Made by a program: the position numbers and the translations under genes. From assembly GCF_002858745.1 (NCBI RefSeq), contig NZ_PJRO01000004.1, positions 186,001 through 250,000 of the forward strand: DNA of 64,000 nt, written 5' to 3'. The notes under the pieces were generated by a model that searched no databases, was not told the DNA's origin, and saw only the letters and a program-made list of their open reading frames with translations. Positions 1 through 9,235 of this stretch are shown here, one piece after another; position 1 is the first letter of the stretch, and each line of letters starts with the position of its first letter. This DNA comes from Mesorhizobium loti (GTDB taxonomy: Bacteria; Pseudomonadota; Alphaproteobacteria; Rhizobiales; Rhizobiaceae).

Positions 1-1773
1 CCGCGCGAGAAGGTCGTACGCGAAGTGACTTTGCCAGAAACCATTACGATCCAGGAACTGGCGCAGCGCATGTCCGAACGTGCGGTGGACGTGGTCAAGT
101 ATTTCATGAAGCAGGGCCAGATCCTGAAGCCTGGCGATGTCATCGACGCTGACACGGCAGAACTGGTGGCTTCGGAATTCGGCCACACCGTCAAGCGTGT
201 CGCCGAATCGGACATTGAGGAAGGTTTGTTCAACATCGCCGACCGCGACGAGGATCTCGAATCGCGCCCGCCGGTGGTAACCATCATGGGCCACGTCGAC
301 CACGGCAAGACTTCGCTGCTCGATGCCTTGCGTCACGCCAATGTGGTGTCCGGTGAAGCCGGTGGCATCACCCAGCATATCGGCGCCTATCAGGTCGAGA
401 AGGACGGTCAGAAGATCACCTTCATCGACACACCTGGCCACGCAGCCTTCACGGCGATGCGCGCCCGTGGCGCACAGGCCACCGATATCGCAATCCTGGT
501 GGTTGCTGCCGATGACAGCGTGATGCCGCAGACGATTGAGTCGATCAGCCATGCCAAGGCGGCTGGCGTTCCAATCATCGTGGCCATCAACAAGGTCGAC
601 AAGCCGTCCGCGGACCCGCAGAAGGTCCGTACGCAGCTCCTGCAGCACGAAGTGTTCGTCGAATCGATGGGCGGTGAAGTGCTCGACGTCGAAGTGTCGG
701 CCAAGACCGGTGCAGGTCTCGACAAACTGTTGGAAGCCATTCTGCTGCAGTCCGAAATCCTTGACCTCAAGGCCAATCCGGACCGCACAGCGGAAGGCGT
801 GGTCATCGAAGCTCGCCTCGACAAGGGACGTGGTCCGGTTGCCACCGTACTGGTGCAGACCGGCACGCTGATGCCGGGCGAAATCCTTGTTGCCGGCAAC
901 GAATGGGGCCGTGTCCGCGCGCTGGTCAACGACCGCGGCGAGCAGGTCAAGGAAGCGCCGCCGGCCATGCCGGTGGAAATCCTCGGCCTGCAGGGCACGC
1001 CGCAGGCTGGTGACCGTTTCGCGGTCGTCAATAACGAGGCGCGCGCTCGCGAGATCACCGAGTATCGTCAGCGTCTGGCCCGCGACAAGGCGGTTGCCAA
1101 GCATGCAACCCAGCGTGGCTCGCTGGAACAGATGATGTCGCAGTTGCAGGCGAGCGGGCTGAAGGAATTCCCGCTCATCATCAAGGGCGACGTGCAGGGT
1201 TCCATCGAAGCGATCGTGGCGGCATTGGATAAGCTCGGCACCGACGAGGTTCGTGCCCGCATCGTCCATGCTGGTGCTGGCGCTATCACCGAAAGCGATG
1301 TCACCCTGGCCGAAACCTCGGGCGCGGCGATCATCGGCTTCAACGTCCGCGCCAATGTGCAGGCAAGGGCGGCCGCCGAGCATGCCGGCATCGAGATCCG
1401 TTATTACAACATCATCTACAACCTGGTGGATGACGTTAAGGATGCGATGTCGGGCCTGCTTTCGCCGGAGCGCCGCGAAACCTTCCTTGGCAATGCGGAG
1501 ATCCTCGAGGTCTTCCACATCACCAAGACTGGCAAGGTCGCAGGTTGCCGTGTCACGGAAGGCCGCGTCGAGCGCGGCGCCGGTGTGCGCCTGATCCGCG
1601 ACAACGTGGTCATCCACGAAGGGACGCTGAAGACGCTGAAGCGGTTCAAGGACGAAGTTCCGGAAGTGCCGGTCGGCCAGGAATGCGGCATGGCCTTCCA
1701 GAACTACGAAAACATTCTGGCTGGCGATATCATCGAGTGCTTCCGCGTCGAGATGGTGACCAGGAAGCTCTAG
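1..1773 (+). CDS. infB: Translation initiation factor IF-2 (5' end outside window)
   Basis: GTPase that places initiator fMet-tRNA on the 30S subunit and promotes subunit joining. The reading frame is open from base 1, so the N-terminal part of the protein lies upstream; 590 codons are visible. They begin in the IF2 N-terminal domain ([11 protein letters not shown]). The G domain follows with G1 GHVDHGKT, G3 DTPGH and G4 NKVD, then domain II and the C-terminal fMet-tRNA-binding region ending EMVTRKL. A GTG at 25 is in frame but is internal by homology. It heads the usual infB-rbfA-truB-rpsO-pnp order. The 333 bp gap to rbfA is wider than usual and holds a repeat. Confidence 0.97.
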   Translation, partial: PREKVVREVTLPETITIQELAQRMSERAVDVVKYFMKQGQILKPGDVIDADTAELVASEFGHTVKRVAESDIEEGLFNIADRDEDLESRPPVVTIMGHVDHGKTSLLDALRHANVVSGEAGGITQHIGAYQVEKDGQKITFIDTPGHAAFTAMRARGAQATDIAILVVAADDSVMPQTIESISHAKAAGVPIIVAINKVDKPSADPQKVRTQLLQHEVFVESMGGEVLDVEVSAKTGAGLDKLLEAILLQSEILDLKANPDRTAEGVVIEARLDKGRGPVATVLVQTGTLMPGEILVAGNEWGRVRALVNDRGEQVKEAPPAMPVEILGLQGTPQAGDRFAVVNNEARAREITEYRQRLARDKAVAKHATQRGSLEQMMSQLQASGLKEFPLIIKGDVQGSIEAIVAALDKLGTDEVRARIVHAGAGAITESDVTLAETSGAAIIGFNVRANVQARAAAEHAGIEIRYYNIIYNLVDDVKDAMSGLLSPERRETFLGNAEILEVFHITKTGKVAGCRVTEGRVERGAGVRLIRDNVVIHEGTLKTLKRFKDEVPEVPVGQECGMAFQNYENILAGDIIECFRVEMVTRKL

Positions 1774-1788
1774 GAAACTGGCGAAAAT

Positions 1789-1816
1789 GGGAGAGTGGCT
1801 TGAGCCGCTCTCCTTT
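1789..1816 (+). terminator. Hairpin after infB
   Basis: Ten-base-pair stem GGAGAGTGGC / GCCGCTCTCC with loop TTGA and one G-U pair, 16 nt after the infB stop and followed by only TTT. It could end or attenuate infB transcription; the short T run makes full termination uncertain. Confidence 0.45.
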
Positions 1817-1860
1817 GAAGACAACCGTGGCTGCGGTCCTACTCCGCAAACGGGCTTGAG

Positions 1861-1959
1861 CAATTCCAGCAAAAGCGCACAGCGATTTTGCGTCCGGAAT
1901 TGCGAAAAAACAAAGAGTTAGAGTGTTTTCGCGTATCCGAAAAAGCGGAAACGCTCTAA
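1861..1959. repeat. Interspersed palindromic repeat, copy 1
   Basis: About 99 bp element made of two stem-forming parts. The first is bounded by CAATTCC (1861-1867) and GGAATTG (1896-1902). The second has arms resembling AGAGTGTTTTCGC and GCGGAAACGCTCT. A clearly related copy lies at 56081-56170, 54 kb away, also intergenic. From memory this resembles a high-copy intergenic repeat of Mesorhizobium genomes; I could not search for other copies. Confidence 0.75.
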
Positions 1960-2106
1960 GTTGGCTTATGTCCGGGGTTACCCGCATTGACCTGCCTAAG
2001 ATCCGGCTATTGGCTGGACGACTTCATGTGATTGGAATTTCTTCACAAATGGCCGATGCGCCATTCCATCACTTGTCCGGTCGGCTTCCCCATCTGAGAG
2101 ATTGAA

Positions 2107-2529
2107 ATGAATAGACAGCAATCCAGCGGCCCATCCCAGCGCATGCTTCGCGTCGGAGAGCAGGTACGCCATGCCCTGTCCGAGATACTCCAGCGCGGCG
2201 ACGTGCGTGACGATCTCATCGAGACGACCGTCATCTCGGTATCGGAAGTGCGCATGTCTCCCGATTTGAAGATCGCCACAGCCTTCGTATCGCCGCTTGG
2301 CGCCAAGGATACCAAGGCGGTCATCGAAGCGCTGAACCGCAATGCCCGTTTCATCCGCGGTCGCATTTCGCCGGCGCTGCGGCAGATGAAATATATGCCG
2401 GAATTCCGCTTCCGGCTCGACACCAGCTACGACAATTTCTCGAAAATCAATGAGCTGCTGCATTCGCCGGAAGTGGCGCGCGACCTCGGCCACGACGAGA
2501 ACGACAAGGACAAGGGGAACGACGAGTAA
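2107..2529 (+). CDS. rbfA: 30S ribosome-binding factor A
   Basis: RbfA binds 16S rRNA near helix 1 during late 30S maturation and is needed for processing of the 16S 5' end. The 140-residue product has the compact KH-like RbfA fold: [17 protein letters not shown] near the start, [21 protein letters not shown] in the middle, and the [13 protein letters not shown] segment. It ends in an acidic tail rich in D, E and K. A weak SD-like GAGAGAT precedes the ATG. Its stop overlaps the truB start by one base (TAATG), so the two are probably translationally coupled. Confidence 0.95.
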   Translation: MNRQQSSGPSQRMLRVGEQVRHALSEILQRGDVRDDLIETTVISVSEVRMSPDLKIATAFVSPLGAKDTKAVIEALNRNARFIRGRISPALRQMKYMPEFRFRLDTSYDNFSKINELLHSPEVARDLGHDENDKDKGNDE

Positions 2530-3485
2530 TGGCGCGTCGCGGCAAGAAGAAGGGCCGGCCGGTTTCCGGCTGGCTGATCCTGGACAAGCCAGTCGGCATG
2601 GGGTCGACAGAGGCCGTGTCCAAGGTGAAGTGGCTATTCCAGGCCGAAAAGGCGGGACATGCTGGTACACTCGATCCGCTGGCATCCGGCATGCTGCCGA
2701 TTGCGCTGGGCGATGCGACCAAAACCGTGCCTTATGTGCAGGATGGTGCCAAGATCTATCGTTTCACCGTTGCCTGGGGTGAAGAGCGCAACACCGACGA
2801 TCTCGAAGGTCCGGTGACAAAGAGTTCGGATAAACGGCCAGGCGAGGCGGATGTACGCGCGCTGTTGCCTAACTACACGGGCGTCATCATGCAGACGCCG
2901 CCTCAGTTTTCCGCCATCAAGATCGCTGGCGAGCGCGCCTATGATCTCGCCCGCGATGGCGAAACGGTCGAGATACCTGCACGAGAGGTCGAAATCGGTC
3001 GCCTCGATATTGTCGAACATGGTGCCGACCGGACGATCTTCGAGATCGAATGCGGCAAGGGCACTTATGTGCGCTCGCTGGCGCGAGACATGGGTCGCGA
3101 CCTCGGCTGCTTTGGTCACATCGCGGACTTGCGCCGCACCGAAGTCGATCCCTTCACATCCGAGGATTTTGTCACCATTGCCGAACTGGAAGCGGCCTTG
3201 CCGCCAGTCGAAGAAGGTGACGAAGTTCCGTTCTCCGGTACTGACCGCCATGCTGCGCTGGATAACTTCCTGATCGATACGGTCGCAGCCCTGGAATGCC
3301 TGCCGCAGGTTGCCATCAGCGACGATGCCGCCTCCAAGATCAGGCTCGGCAATCCTGTCATCATCCGGGGGCGCGATGCTCCGGTCGAGGCTGAAGAGGC
3401 GTGCGCGACCGCGCGCGGCAAGCTGGTCGCTATCGGCGCGATTGAACAGGGCATGTTCAAACCCAAGCGGGTCTTTGCCGGCTGA
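2529..3485 (+). CDS. truB: tRNA pseudouridine(55) synthase
   Basis: Isomerises U55 in the T-psi-C loop of tRNAs. The 318-residue protein opens with the family motif [11 protein letters not shown]. It carries the catalytic-aspartate motif [15 protein letters not shown] (D of TLDPLA), then [16 protein letters not shown] and the [13 protein letters not shown] segment. A C-terminal PUA-like region ends [10 protein letters not shown]. Length is normal for the family. It starts inside the rbfA stop codon (TAATG). The next gene, a CorA-type transporter, starts 44 bp later. Confidence 0.95.
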   Translation: MARRGKKKGRPVSGWLILDKPVGMGSTEAVSKVKWLFQAEKAGHAGTLDPLASGMLPIALGDATKTVPYVQDGAKIYRFTVAWGEERNTDDLEGPVTKSSDKRPGEADVRALLPNYTGVIMQTPPQFSAIKIAGERAYDLARDGETVEIPAREVEIGRLDIVEHGADRTIFEIECGKGTYVRSLARDMGRDLGCFGHIADLRRTEVDPFTSEDFVTIAELEAALPPVEEGDEVPFSGTDRHAALDNFLIDTVAALECLPQVAISDDAASKIRLGNPVIIRGRDAPVEAEEACATARGKLVAIGAIEQGMFKPKRVFAG

Positions 3486-3529
3486 TGTGGGCTCAATAGT
3501 ATCCGCCCAGGGATTCGCGCGAGGTTCGC

Positions 3530-4624
3530 ATGGCAAAAGCGGAAACGGTTCAGCGGCGCGAGCCGAGATCAGCGAAGCGTTCGCCCATCGGCGCCTCGCC
3601 GGGCACGCTGATCGCCGACCCCGCTGCGCAGCGCAGCAAGCTCAATCTCACGCTTATCGATCGTGATCGCTGCGAAAGGATCGACAACGCCAGTCTCGAT
3701 GACCTCAAGTCGCATTGCGAGAAATGGCCACTGGTCTGGCTTGACTGTGTTGGGCTCGCCAATGTCGAGCTGATCGAGCAGATAGGCAAGGTGTTCGGCT
3801 TGCATCCGCTGGCCTTGGAAGATGTCGTCAACACCGGCCAGAGACCCAAGGCCGAGTTCTTCGACGACCACGCCTTCGTCGTCGTCAATATGGTCGATGA
3901 TCCCGCGACCCATCGCTATGAGCAGATTTCCCTGTTTTTCGGCAAGGGTTTTGTCATCACCTTCCAGCAACGTGAGGGCGATCCGTTCGATCCGGTGCGC
4001 AAGCGTATCGTTGCTTCCATGCCCAACCGCCTGCGCTCGCGAGGGGCCGACTATCTTGCCTATGCGCTCATCGATGCCATCGTCGACTCGTTCTTCCCGC
4101 TGATCGAAAGCGCCGGTGCCCGCACCGATGAGATCGAAGATACGATGCTGCGTCATCCGCATAAACATCAGGTTCTTGTCTTGCACGAACAGCGCCGGCA
4201 TGCCGGCCAATTGCACCGGACCATGCTGTCGTTGCGTGACGCGCTGGCCGGGTTGGTCCGCTCCGACGCTGCCTACATCAAGCCGGAAACCAAGATTTTC
4301 CTGAACGATACGCTGGATCATGCCTATCGGTTGGTGGAACTGGCGGATACACAACGCGACATGACGACCGGGTTGATAGAGATGCACCTCTCGCTCAGCC
4401 AGGCCCGCACCAATGAGGTGATCAGCCTGCTCACCATCGTCTCGGCGATCTTCATTCCGCTTACCTTCCTGGTCGGTGTGTGGGGCATGAATTTCGACCC
4501 CGCGACGTCGCCATGGAACATGCCCGAGTTGCGCGCCTATTACGGCTATCCGGCTGCTCTGGTTTTCATGGTGCTGGTGGCGATAGGGTTGGTCACCTTC
4601 TTCAAATGGAAGAAGTGGCTGTAG
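3530..4624 (+). CDS. corA: CorA-family divalent cation transporter
   Basis: Predicted inner-membrane Mg2+/Co2+ channel or Zn2+ transporter. The 364-residue protein has a long cytoplasmic N-terminal domain (HPLALEDVVNTGQRPKAEFFDDH is typical). A helical region follows, then two C-terminal membrane segments around residues 300-320 and 337-357. The signature GMNFD sits between them, and the protein ends in a basic FFKWKKWL tail. The N-terminal 25 residues are basic and look disordered. It sits between truB and rpsO, where most genomes have no gene. Its own terminator at 4657 suggests that it closes the infB-rbfA-truB transcript. Which metal it carries cannot be told from sequence. Confidence 0.92.
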   Translation: MAKAETVQRREPRSAKRSPIGASPGTLIADPAAQRSKLNLTLIDRDRCERIDNASLDDLKSHCEKWPLVWLDCVGLANVELIEQIGKVFGLHPLALEDVVNTGQRPKAEFFDDHAFVVVNMVDDPATHRYEQISLFFGKGFVITFQQREGDPFDPVRKRIVASMPNRLRSRGADYLAYALIDAIVDSFFPLIESAGARTDEIEDTMLRHPHKHQVLVLHEQRRHAGQLHRTMLSLRDALAGLVRSDAAYIKPETKIFLNDTLDHAYRLVELADTQRDMTTGLIEMHLSLSQARTNEVISLLTIVSAIFIPLTFLVGVWGMNFDPATSPWNMPELRAYYGYPAALVFMVLVAIGLVTFFKWKKWL

Positions 4625-4656
4625 CGGTGCAAAGTAACGGTGCGCGCTGCGCTCAG

Positions 4657-4686
4657 GCCAGCCTTGCGAATATGCGCTGGCTTTTT
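4657..4686 (+). terminator. Rho-independent terminator after corA
   Basis: Stem GCCAGC (4657-4662) / GCTGGC (4676-4681), extendable by a few inner pairs, followed directly by TTTTTA. It lies 33 nt after the corA stop. It implies that rpsO is started from its own promoter in 4687-4800. Confidence 0.65.
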
Positions 4687-4807
4687 ACGTTCTTTTGCAC
4701 TATACGCGCCGCAACATCGCGCTGGATTGCGTGATGCTCACTGACCCTTGCTGGACGACATCCCGGCTCTGGGCGCCTCGTTTCCTCCATTGAGAAAGGA
4801 AAATGCG

Positions 4808-5077
4808 ATGTCGATTACTGCTGAACGCAAGAAGGAATTGCTGGCTCAGTTCGCCACTGTCACGGGCGACACCGGTTCGCCGGAAGTACAGGTTGCCATC
4901 CTTTCCGAGCGTATCAAGAACCTGACCGAGCACTTCAAGGGCCACAAGAAGGACAACCATTCCCGTCGTGGCTTGCTCGCACTCGTTTCCCAGCGTCGCA
5001 GCCTGCTTGACTATCTCAAGCGCAAGGATGAGGCGCGCTACCAGACGCTGATCGAGAAGCTCGAACTGCGTCGCTGA
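4808..5077 (+). CDS. rpsO: 30S ribosomal protein S15
   Basis: Primary 16S rRNA-binding protein of the small-subunit platform, also part of bridge B4. The 89-residue product [12 protein letters not shown]...LIEKLELRR is full length. It has the signatures [28 protein letters not shown] and [13 protein letters not shown] chose the ATG at 4808 because it gives the conserved S15 N-terminus and follows GAGAAAGGAA. An upstream in-frame start at 4748 would add 20 unrelated residues. pnp follows after 263 bp of structured leader, the same pair as in Escherichia coli. Confidence 0.97.
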   Translation: MSITAERKKELLAQFATVTGDTGSPEVQVAILSERIKNLTEHFKGHKKDNHSRRGLLALVSQRRSLLDYLKRKDEARYQTLIEKLELRR

Positions 5078-5084
5078 CGAATTG

Positions 5085-5136
5085 GCCGGCGGGTTCTCAT
5101 CGAGAACTCGCCGGTCGCGCATTCGGGCCTGTCGGC
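5085..5136 (+). terminator. Tandem hairpins after rpsO
   Basis: The first hairpin has arms CCGGCGGGTTCTC and GAGAACTCGCCGG around an ATC loop (about 5087-5115, one G-U pair). The second is CGGGCC-TGTC-GGCCCG just downstream. Neither has a good T run, so processing or RNA stability is as likely as termination. Confidence 0.5.
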
Positions 5137-5280
5137 CCGACCCGGTTTCTGTTGGCAGAGGGCCGCATGAAACCGCCCGTGGACGGTCATGGGGCAGGAT
5201 TGCAGGATGCTTGCACGGGCGCCGGCCCGGCTCTTCAAGCCTCCCGTTGTCTTGCCCGTGGCTGCCCGACAAAGGAGCCA

Positions 5281-5322
5281 GGAAGGGGGCGTCGCGCATG
5301 ATCGAATGGCGCGGCCCCTTCC
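5281..5322 (+). promoter_or_regulatory. pnp leader hairpin
   Basis: Outer arms GGAAGGGG (5281-5288) and CCCCTTCC (5315-5322) are perfectly complementary. An inner stem CGCGC / GCGCG (5293-5297 / 5309-5313) closes an 11 nt loop. It ends 18 nt before the pnp ATG. In E. coli a double-stranded pnp leader is cut by RNase III and lets PNPase repress itself; that this hairpin works the same way is inference. Confidence 0.6.
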
Positions 5323-5340
5323 GCATATGAAGGACAAGAT

Positions 5341-7488
5341 ATGTTCAATCATCACAAAGTAGAAATTGAATGGGGCGGTCGTCCGCTCATCCTTGAGACC
5401 GGCAAGATCGCGCGCCAGGCTGATGGCGCAGTGCTGGCGACTTATGGCGAGACGGTGGTTCTGGCCACCGTTGTTTCGGCCAAGGAGCCCAAGCCCGGCT
5501 TCGACTTCTTTCCGCTGACCGTCAACTACCAGGAAAAGACCTACGCCGCCGGCAAGATCCCGGGCGGCTATTTCAAGCGCGAAGGCCGTCCCAGCGAGAA
5601 GGAAACCTTGGTTTCCCGCCTGATTGACCGCCCGATCCGCCCGCTTTTCGCAGCCGGCTACAAAAATGACACCCAGATCGTTGTCACCGTTGTCCAGCAC
5701 GACCTCGAGAACGATCCGGACATTCTGTCGATCGTTGCCACCTCCGCCGCACTGACCCTCTCCGGCGTTCCTTTCATGGGGCCGATCGGTGGTGCTCGCG
5801 TTGGCTACATCAACGGTGAGTATGTGCTGAACCCGCACATCGACGAGATGCAGGAATCCAAGCTCGACCTCGTGGTCGCCGGAACGGGCGATGCGGTGCT
5901 GATGGTTGAGTCAGAAGCCAAGGAACTGGGCGAAGAGCTGATGCTCGGCGCAGTCATGTTCGGGCACAAGGGCTTCCAGCCGGTGATCGATGCCATCATC
6001 AAGCTGGCTGAGGTTGCTGCAAAGGATCCGCGCGACTTCACCTCGCCGTCTTTCGATGCGTTGGAGAAGGAAATGCTCGGCCTGGCCGAGACCGATCTGC
6101 GCGCTGCCTACAAGATCACCGACAAGCAGGCCCGCTACGCAGCCGTCGACGCTGCCAAGGCCAAGGTCAAGGCTGCTTTTACCCCGGCCGAAGGCGAGGA
6201 AGCGAAGTATTCGTCCGAGCAGGTCGCGACCGTATTCAAGGGTCTCCAGGCCAAGATCGTGCGTTGGAACATCCTCGACACCGGCTCGCGCATTGATGGC
6301 CGTGACCTCAAGACGGTGCGTTCGATCGTGTCGGAAGTCGGCATCCTGCCACGTACCCACGGCTCGGCGCTGTTCACTCGCGGCGAGACCCAGGCAATCG
6401 TGGTTGCCACGCTGGGTACCGGCGAAGACGAGCAGTATGTCGACTCGCTGACCGGCATGTACAAGGAGACTTTCCTCCTTCACTACAACTTCCCGCCCTA
6501 TTCGGTCGGTGAAACCGGCCGCATGGGTTCGCCAGGCCGCCGCGAAATCGGCCACGGCAAGCTTGCCTGGCGCGCCATCCATCCGATGCTGCCTTCGGCT
6601 GAGCAGTTCCCGTACACGCTCCGTGTCGTCTCTGAGATCACGGAGTCCAACGGCTCGTCCTCGATGGCCACTGTGTGCGGCACCTCGCTGGCCCTGATGG
6701 ACGCTGGCGTGCCCCTGGCCAAGCCCGTTGCTGGTATCGCTATGGGCCTCATCAAGGAAGAAGAGCGTTTCGCCGTGCTTTCCGACATCCTGGGCGATGA
6801 GGATCACCTCGGCGACATGGACTTCAAGGTGGCCGGTACCGCCAACGGCATCACCTCGCTGCAGATGGACATCAAGATCGATGGCATCACCGAGGAGATC
6901 ATGAAAGTAGCGCTCGGTCAGGCCAAGGACGGCCGCCTGCATATCCTCGGCGAAATGGCCAAGGCCATCTCGGAAGGCCGCCAGGAACTTGGCGAGTTCG
7001 CGCCGCGTATCGAGGTCATGCACATCCCGACCGACAAGATCCGCGACGTCATCGGTTCGGGCGGCAAGGTCATCCGCGAGATCGTCGAAAAGACCGGCGC
7101 CAAGATCAACATCGAGGACGACGGCACCGTGAAGATCGCTTCGTCGAACGCCAAGGAGATCGAGGCGGCGAAGAAGTGGATCCACACCATCGTGGCCGAG
7201 CCGGAAGTTGGCGAGATCTACGAGGGTACGGTCGTGAAGACCGCCGATTTCGGCGCGTTCGTGAATTTCTTCGGTCCGCGTGACGGCCTCGTCCACATCT
7301 CGCAGCTGTCCGACCAGCGCGTTGCCAAGACCACCGACGTGGTTAAGGAAGGCGACAAGGTCTGGGTCAAGCTGATGGGCTTCGACGAACGTGGCAAAGT
7401 TCGCCTTTCCATGAAGATCGTCGACCAGGAGACCGGCAAGGAAATCGCCCGCGAGAAGAAGGCGGAAGGCGAAGAGACCGCCGCCTGA
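5341..7488 (+). CDS. pnp: Polyribonucleotide nucleotidyltransferase (PNPase)
   Basis: Phosphorolytic 3'-5' exoribonuclease of the RNA degradosome. The 715-residue protein shows the full order. First RNase PH domain: roughly residues 10-140, with [21 protein letters not shown] and [12 protein letters not shown] helical linker follows. Second RNase PH domain: roughly 310-545, with [23 protein letters not shown] and the [10 protein letters not shown] metal-site region. KH domain: [16 protein letters not shown]1 domain: [20 protein letters not shown] through [14 protein letters not shown] precedes the ATG by 6 nt. Length is typical. Confidence 0.98.
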   Translation: MFNHHKVEIEWGGRPLILETGKIARQADGAVLATYGETVVLATVVSAKEPKPGFDFFPLTVNYQEKTYAAGKIPGGYFKREGRPSEKETLVSRLIDRPIRPLFAAGYKNDTQIVVTVVQHDLENDPDILSIVATSAALTLSGVPFMGPIGGARVGYINGEYVLNPHIDEMQESKLDLVVAGTGDAVLMVESEAKELGEELMLGAVMFGHKGFQPVIDAIIKLAEVAAKDPRDFTSPSFDALEKEMLGLAETDLRAAYKITDKQARYAAVDAAKAKVKAAFTPAEGEEAKYSSEQVATVFKGLQAKIVRWNILDTGSRIDGRDLKTVRSIVSEVGILPRTHGSALFTRGETQAIVVATLGTGEDEQYVDSLTGMYKETFLLHYNFPPYSVGETGRMGSPGRREIGHGKLAWRAIHPMLPSAEQFPYTLRVVSEITESNGSSSMATVCGTSLALMDAGVPLAKPVAGIAMGLIKEEERFAVLSDILGDEDHLGDMDFKVAGTANGITSLQMDIKIDGITEEIMKVALGQAKDGRLHILGEMAKAISEGRQELGEFAPRIEVMHIPTDKIRDVIGSGGKVIREIVEKTGAKINIEDDGTVKIASSNAKEIEAAKKWIHTIVAEPEVGEIYEGTVVKTADFGAFVNFFGPRDGLVHISQLSDQRVAKTTDVVKEGDKVWVKLMGFDERGKVRLSMKIVDQETGKEIAREKKAEGEETAA

Positions 7489-7511
7489 TCGATTATTGGC
7501 TTGAATTAATC

Positions 7512-7541
7512 AAGGGCGCGGCCACGGCCGTGCCCTTTTTT
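7512..7541 (+). terminator. Rho-independent terminator after pnp
   Basis: Twelve-pair stem AAGGGCGCGGCC / GGCCGTGCCCTT (one G-U pair) running straight into TTTTTT, 23 nt after the pnp stop. A strong intrinsic terminator that isolates the ribosome cluster from the accessory genes downstream. Confidence 0.85.
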
Positions 7542-7730
7542 GTTGGGGTAAAAAATTGGCGCAACTGCCTGACGGTTGCCAGATGCGGCTGGTTTCGTGC
7601 CTTCGCATTCGCCTCATGGGTACGCTAAAATTAACTTAATTAGGTAAAGCTACTTAAGGACTTATTTACTTATTTGAGATCCGCGTATGTAGTATTGCCG
7701 AATAGGTCATTCGAGCAATAGGGGCCTGTC

Positions 7731-8852
7731 ATGGGACATATCTCGACATCGATCAGCGGCGTCAAATCCCGACATATGCTACGCGCGATGAATGTTGATG
7801 ACATTCCAGCCATCCGTGTCATTTTCAAGCAAGTTTTCCGTCCGAATTCGAAAGATTGTAATGAAAATTTTGATCAATACTTCCAGAAGCTTTTCTTCGA
7901 GAATCCCTATTACGATCCGGAGATTGGAAGTGTTGTGCACGAAAATCAGTGCGGGGAAGTAGATAGCGCGCTCTCGATCCTGCCAGTCCCTTATACTGTC
8001 GACGGGCAATCGGTCATGGGACGGCTGCTCTGCGCCTTTATGATGAAGCCGGAAGCTTCGCCGCGTGGTGCTGCCGAACTGTCGCTCAGCATACGTCCGA
8101 GTGAAAAGACAATTAATTTCAGCGACGCTGCCGCGCCCGTGAGCCTCAGGCATTTCGAAGCCGTCGGAGGGGTGACACTGGGAGCGCATGCGCTTGGATG
8201 GACGCGTATATTCCAGATGGGAAGCTACGTGGCAGCTATTGCAGCGCGGCGGCATCCCATCCTCGGCGGGTGGGTGGCCTCCACTGGCAGGATGCTCAAT
8301 CCGCTGTTTCCACTTCCTCCGGTCAAGAAAATTGCAAAATCCCATGTCAGGGTGAAGGAAATCATGCAGGATGAAGCTGTTTCTCTCATTCCTGTCCTGC
8401 TCCAAAGCTATTCCGTGCATCCCGACTGGACAGAGAAGGATTTGAACTGGCTTCTGCACATGGCGGAGGACAATCGATCTGCGGGCGCGCTTCGATTTTT
8501 TGCAATCAACGACTCGGCGGGCACTCCAAGCGGCTTCTTCTGCTACTACAGCCGCCCGAACGGTATGGTTGAAGTGTTGAATGTGATCACAAAATCCGGC
8601 ACCGAAAGGCAGGCAATCAACGTCATGCTGTTCCATCTGCAGGAGGAGGGGCATGTCGCTGCGCAAGGTCGAGTGGACCCACGTTATCTCTCGGCGCTTT
8701 CACAGCAATCGAACATGTTCTTCCGCCATAGGGCCAATGTCTGCGTTACGACTGCGCGCGCGGACGTGCTGAATGCGGTTGAGCGAAACAATATGTTTAT
8801 CGGCGGCCTTGCAGGCGAAAGCTGGAGCAGGCTTTCGACGGACTTCTTTTAA
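7731..8852 (+). CDS. GNAT-like acyltransferase-related protein, copy 1
   Basis: 373-residue soluble protein, no signal peptide or membrane segment. The N-terminal part (MNVDDIPAIRVIFKQVF, then FFENPYYDPEIGSVVHEN) resembles the GNAT opening strand and helix. The middle has LGWTRIFQMGSYVAA and the C-terminal half a second GNAT-like region (SGFFCYYSRPNGMVEVLNVI). I recognise the layout from alphaproteobacterial GNAT-family proteins of this size, but no substrate can be assigned. AGGGG lies 8 nt before the ATG. The gene is visibly more AT-rich than pnp. It is followed by a close paralogue of exactly the same length. Confidence 0.8.
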   Translation: MGHISTSISGVKSRHMLRAMNVDDIPAIRVIFKQVFRPNSKDCNENFDQYFQKLFFENPYYDPEIGSVVHENQCGEVDSALSILPVPYTVDGQSVMGRLLCAFMMKPEASPRGAAELSLSIRPSEKTINFSDAAAPVSLRHFEAVGGVTLGAHALGWTRIFQMGSYVAAIAARRHPILGGWVASTGRMLNPLFPLPPVKKIAKSHVRVKEIMQDEAVSLIPVLLQSYSVHPDWTEKDLNWLLHMAEDNRSAGALRFFAINDSAGTPSGFFCYYSRPNGMVEVLNVITKSGTERQAINVMLFHLQEEGHVAAQGRVDPRYLSALSQQSNMFFRHRANVCVTTARADVLNAVERNNMFIGGLAGESWSRLSTDFF

Positions 8853-9235
8853 GCTGTGTGTTTATTTTAAACTGTGTGTTTGCTTGGGGCGATCGGCGCA
8901 GACAGCCGGACTGGTCGCCTCCTTCATGTTATCTTCGCGCATCGTCATCATCTCGGGTAGCTGGCGCGGCCAATTGCCGAAGATGGCCCAGGGAACTGCT
9001 ACGATGGGTACGCGAGAACTGGGCCACTGCCATTTTGTCTTCTTCCGATGGAGTTCGGCATGGGCGATGCGCTTTTGGCTTCTTGGGTGCACAATCGCTG
9101 AACAGCAGAAGCTGTTTCAGCGATTATTTACATAATTGAGATGAGTGTTGCGCTGACACCGTGGGCTACGTCATTCATCCGTCTGCCAAAGTCGAGATGC
9201 AGGAGCCAGCCAAGAACCTAGCGAAAGAGGCCTGG
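8853..9235. other. Spacer between the two GNAT-like paralogues
   Basis: 383 bp with no convincing gene. It begins with two near copies of a ctgtgtgttt motif (8856-8883). A hairpin CGCTGAACAGC / GCTGTTTCAGCG lies at 9096-9122. Next comes an AT-rich segment (TTATTTACATAATTGAGAT) that resembles the sequence upstream of copy 1 near 7664. A GTG at 9161 is in frame with copy 2 but is not favoured as its start. Confidence 0.6.

Larger units (their letters stand above)
1774..2106. other. infB-rbfA intergenic region
   Basis: Gene-free stretch of 333 bp. It holds the hairpin just after infB, the palindromic repeat at 1861-1959, and about 150 bp of leader before rbfA in which I see no convincing ORF. 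Short ORFs here on both strands have no recognisable product. Confidence 0.7.

Noticed and set aside
5911..7296. 461-codon open frame on the minus strand opposite pnp
   Set aside because: It mirrors the codon bias of a strongly conserved gene; the translation is rich in Asp, Arg, His and Leu as expected for antisense of a high-GC gene, and shows no family motif.
8862..9092. 76-codon minus-strand frame in the spacer between the GNAT-like paralogues
   Set aside because: No recognisable product, no good start context; kept only as spacer.
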